The notes under the pieces are model-generated. The model was not told where the DNA came from. It was given only the letters and a program-made list of their open reading frames with translations, and searched no databases. DNA of 43,727 nt. Source: CAYYAQ01 sp964469555 (GTDB lineage: Bacteria; Planctomycetota; UBA1135; UBA2386). The DNA lies in the NCBI GenBank assembly GCA_964469555.1, contig CAYYAQ010000023.1, forward strand, positions 1-43,727. Direction: 5' to 3'. A program made the position numbers and the translations under genes. Below, piece after piece: positions 43,667 through 43,727 of this stretch; position 1 is the stretch's first letter; every line of letters begins with the position of its first letter.

Positions 43667-43727
43667 GTGAAGCGTATTGTGCGTGGTGGAAGGGACCGCG
43701 GAAGCCCTCTCCGGGGTCTCGGGGGGT

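Overview
The window is a high-GC bacterial segment, almost certainly from a Planctomycetota or close PVC-lineage genome. The evidence is the gene content: sulfatases, ThuA-like proteins, a sialate O-acetylesterase, SGNH hydrolases, three very large secreted proteins that join a propeller-type 'membrane-bound dehydrogenase' domain to HEAT-like repeats and a single-haem cytochrome c (the PVC-type CxxCH proteins), and four PQQ-like propellers. No rRNA, tRNA, CRISPR array, transposase or transcription factor was recognised. Two runs of N show a scaffolded, probably metagenome-derived assembly. Placement below phylum is not attempted.

Left third (1-20.1 kb): a secreted glycan-processing and redox region. 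From the left edge come a sulfatase/VHL-beta/sulfatase fusion (minus, cut by the edge), a formyltransferase of lower GC, a ThuA-like lipoprotein, a LamG-domain secreted protein with a good terminator, a sialate O-acetylesterase, a hydrolase-propeller-cytochrome fusion, an NPCBM-propeller-cytochrome protein, an SGNH hydrolase with a twin-arginine-like leader, a small membrane protein, two gene ends meeting head to head near 16640, and a propeller-cytochrome-ThuA fusion. Inference: these proteins desulfate, deacetylate and oxidise complex (probably sulfated) polysaccharides in the periplasm or on the cell surface.

Middle (20.2-36.5 kb): a patchier region of housekeeping-like and orphan genes mixed with gene debris. 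It holds fragments of a glycosyltransferase and an ethanolamine-type permease, a two-domain peptidase S51 protein whose first domain has lost its serine, a cysteine-desulfurase-like PLP enzyme, a TPR membrane protein, a DUF493 protein, a YHYH-type fragment, a lipoprotein, three PQQ-like propeller proteins, a kinase-like protein with a membrane tail, a membrane protein, a frameshifted TPR remnant and a secreted protein resembling DUF1570-type metallopeptidases without the HExxH motif.

Right end (36.5-43.7 kb): a compact five-gene minus-strand operon in the order PQQ-like propeller, GT4 glycosyltransferase with a Cys motif, EamA-like small membrane protein, LolD/MacB-type ATPase, and a 1,113-residue FtsX-type permease. 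The last three genes overlap by 4 bases each, so co-translation is likely. The operon looks like an envelope-export or glycoconjugate system whose substrate cannot be read from the sequence.
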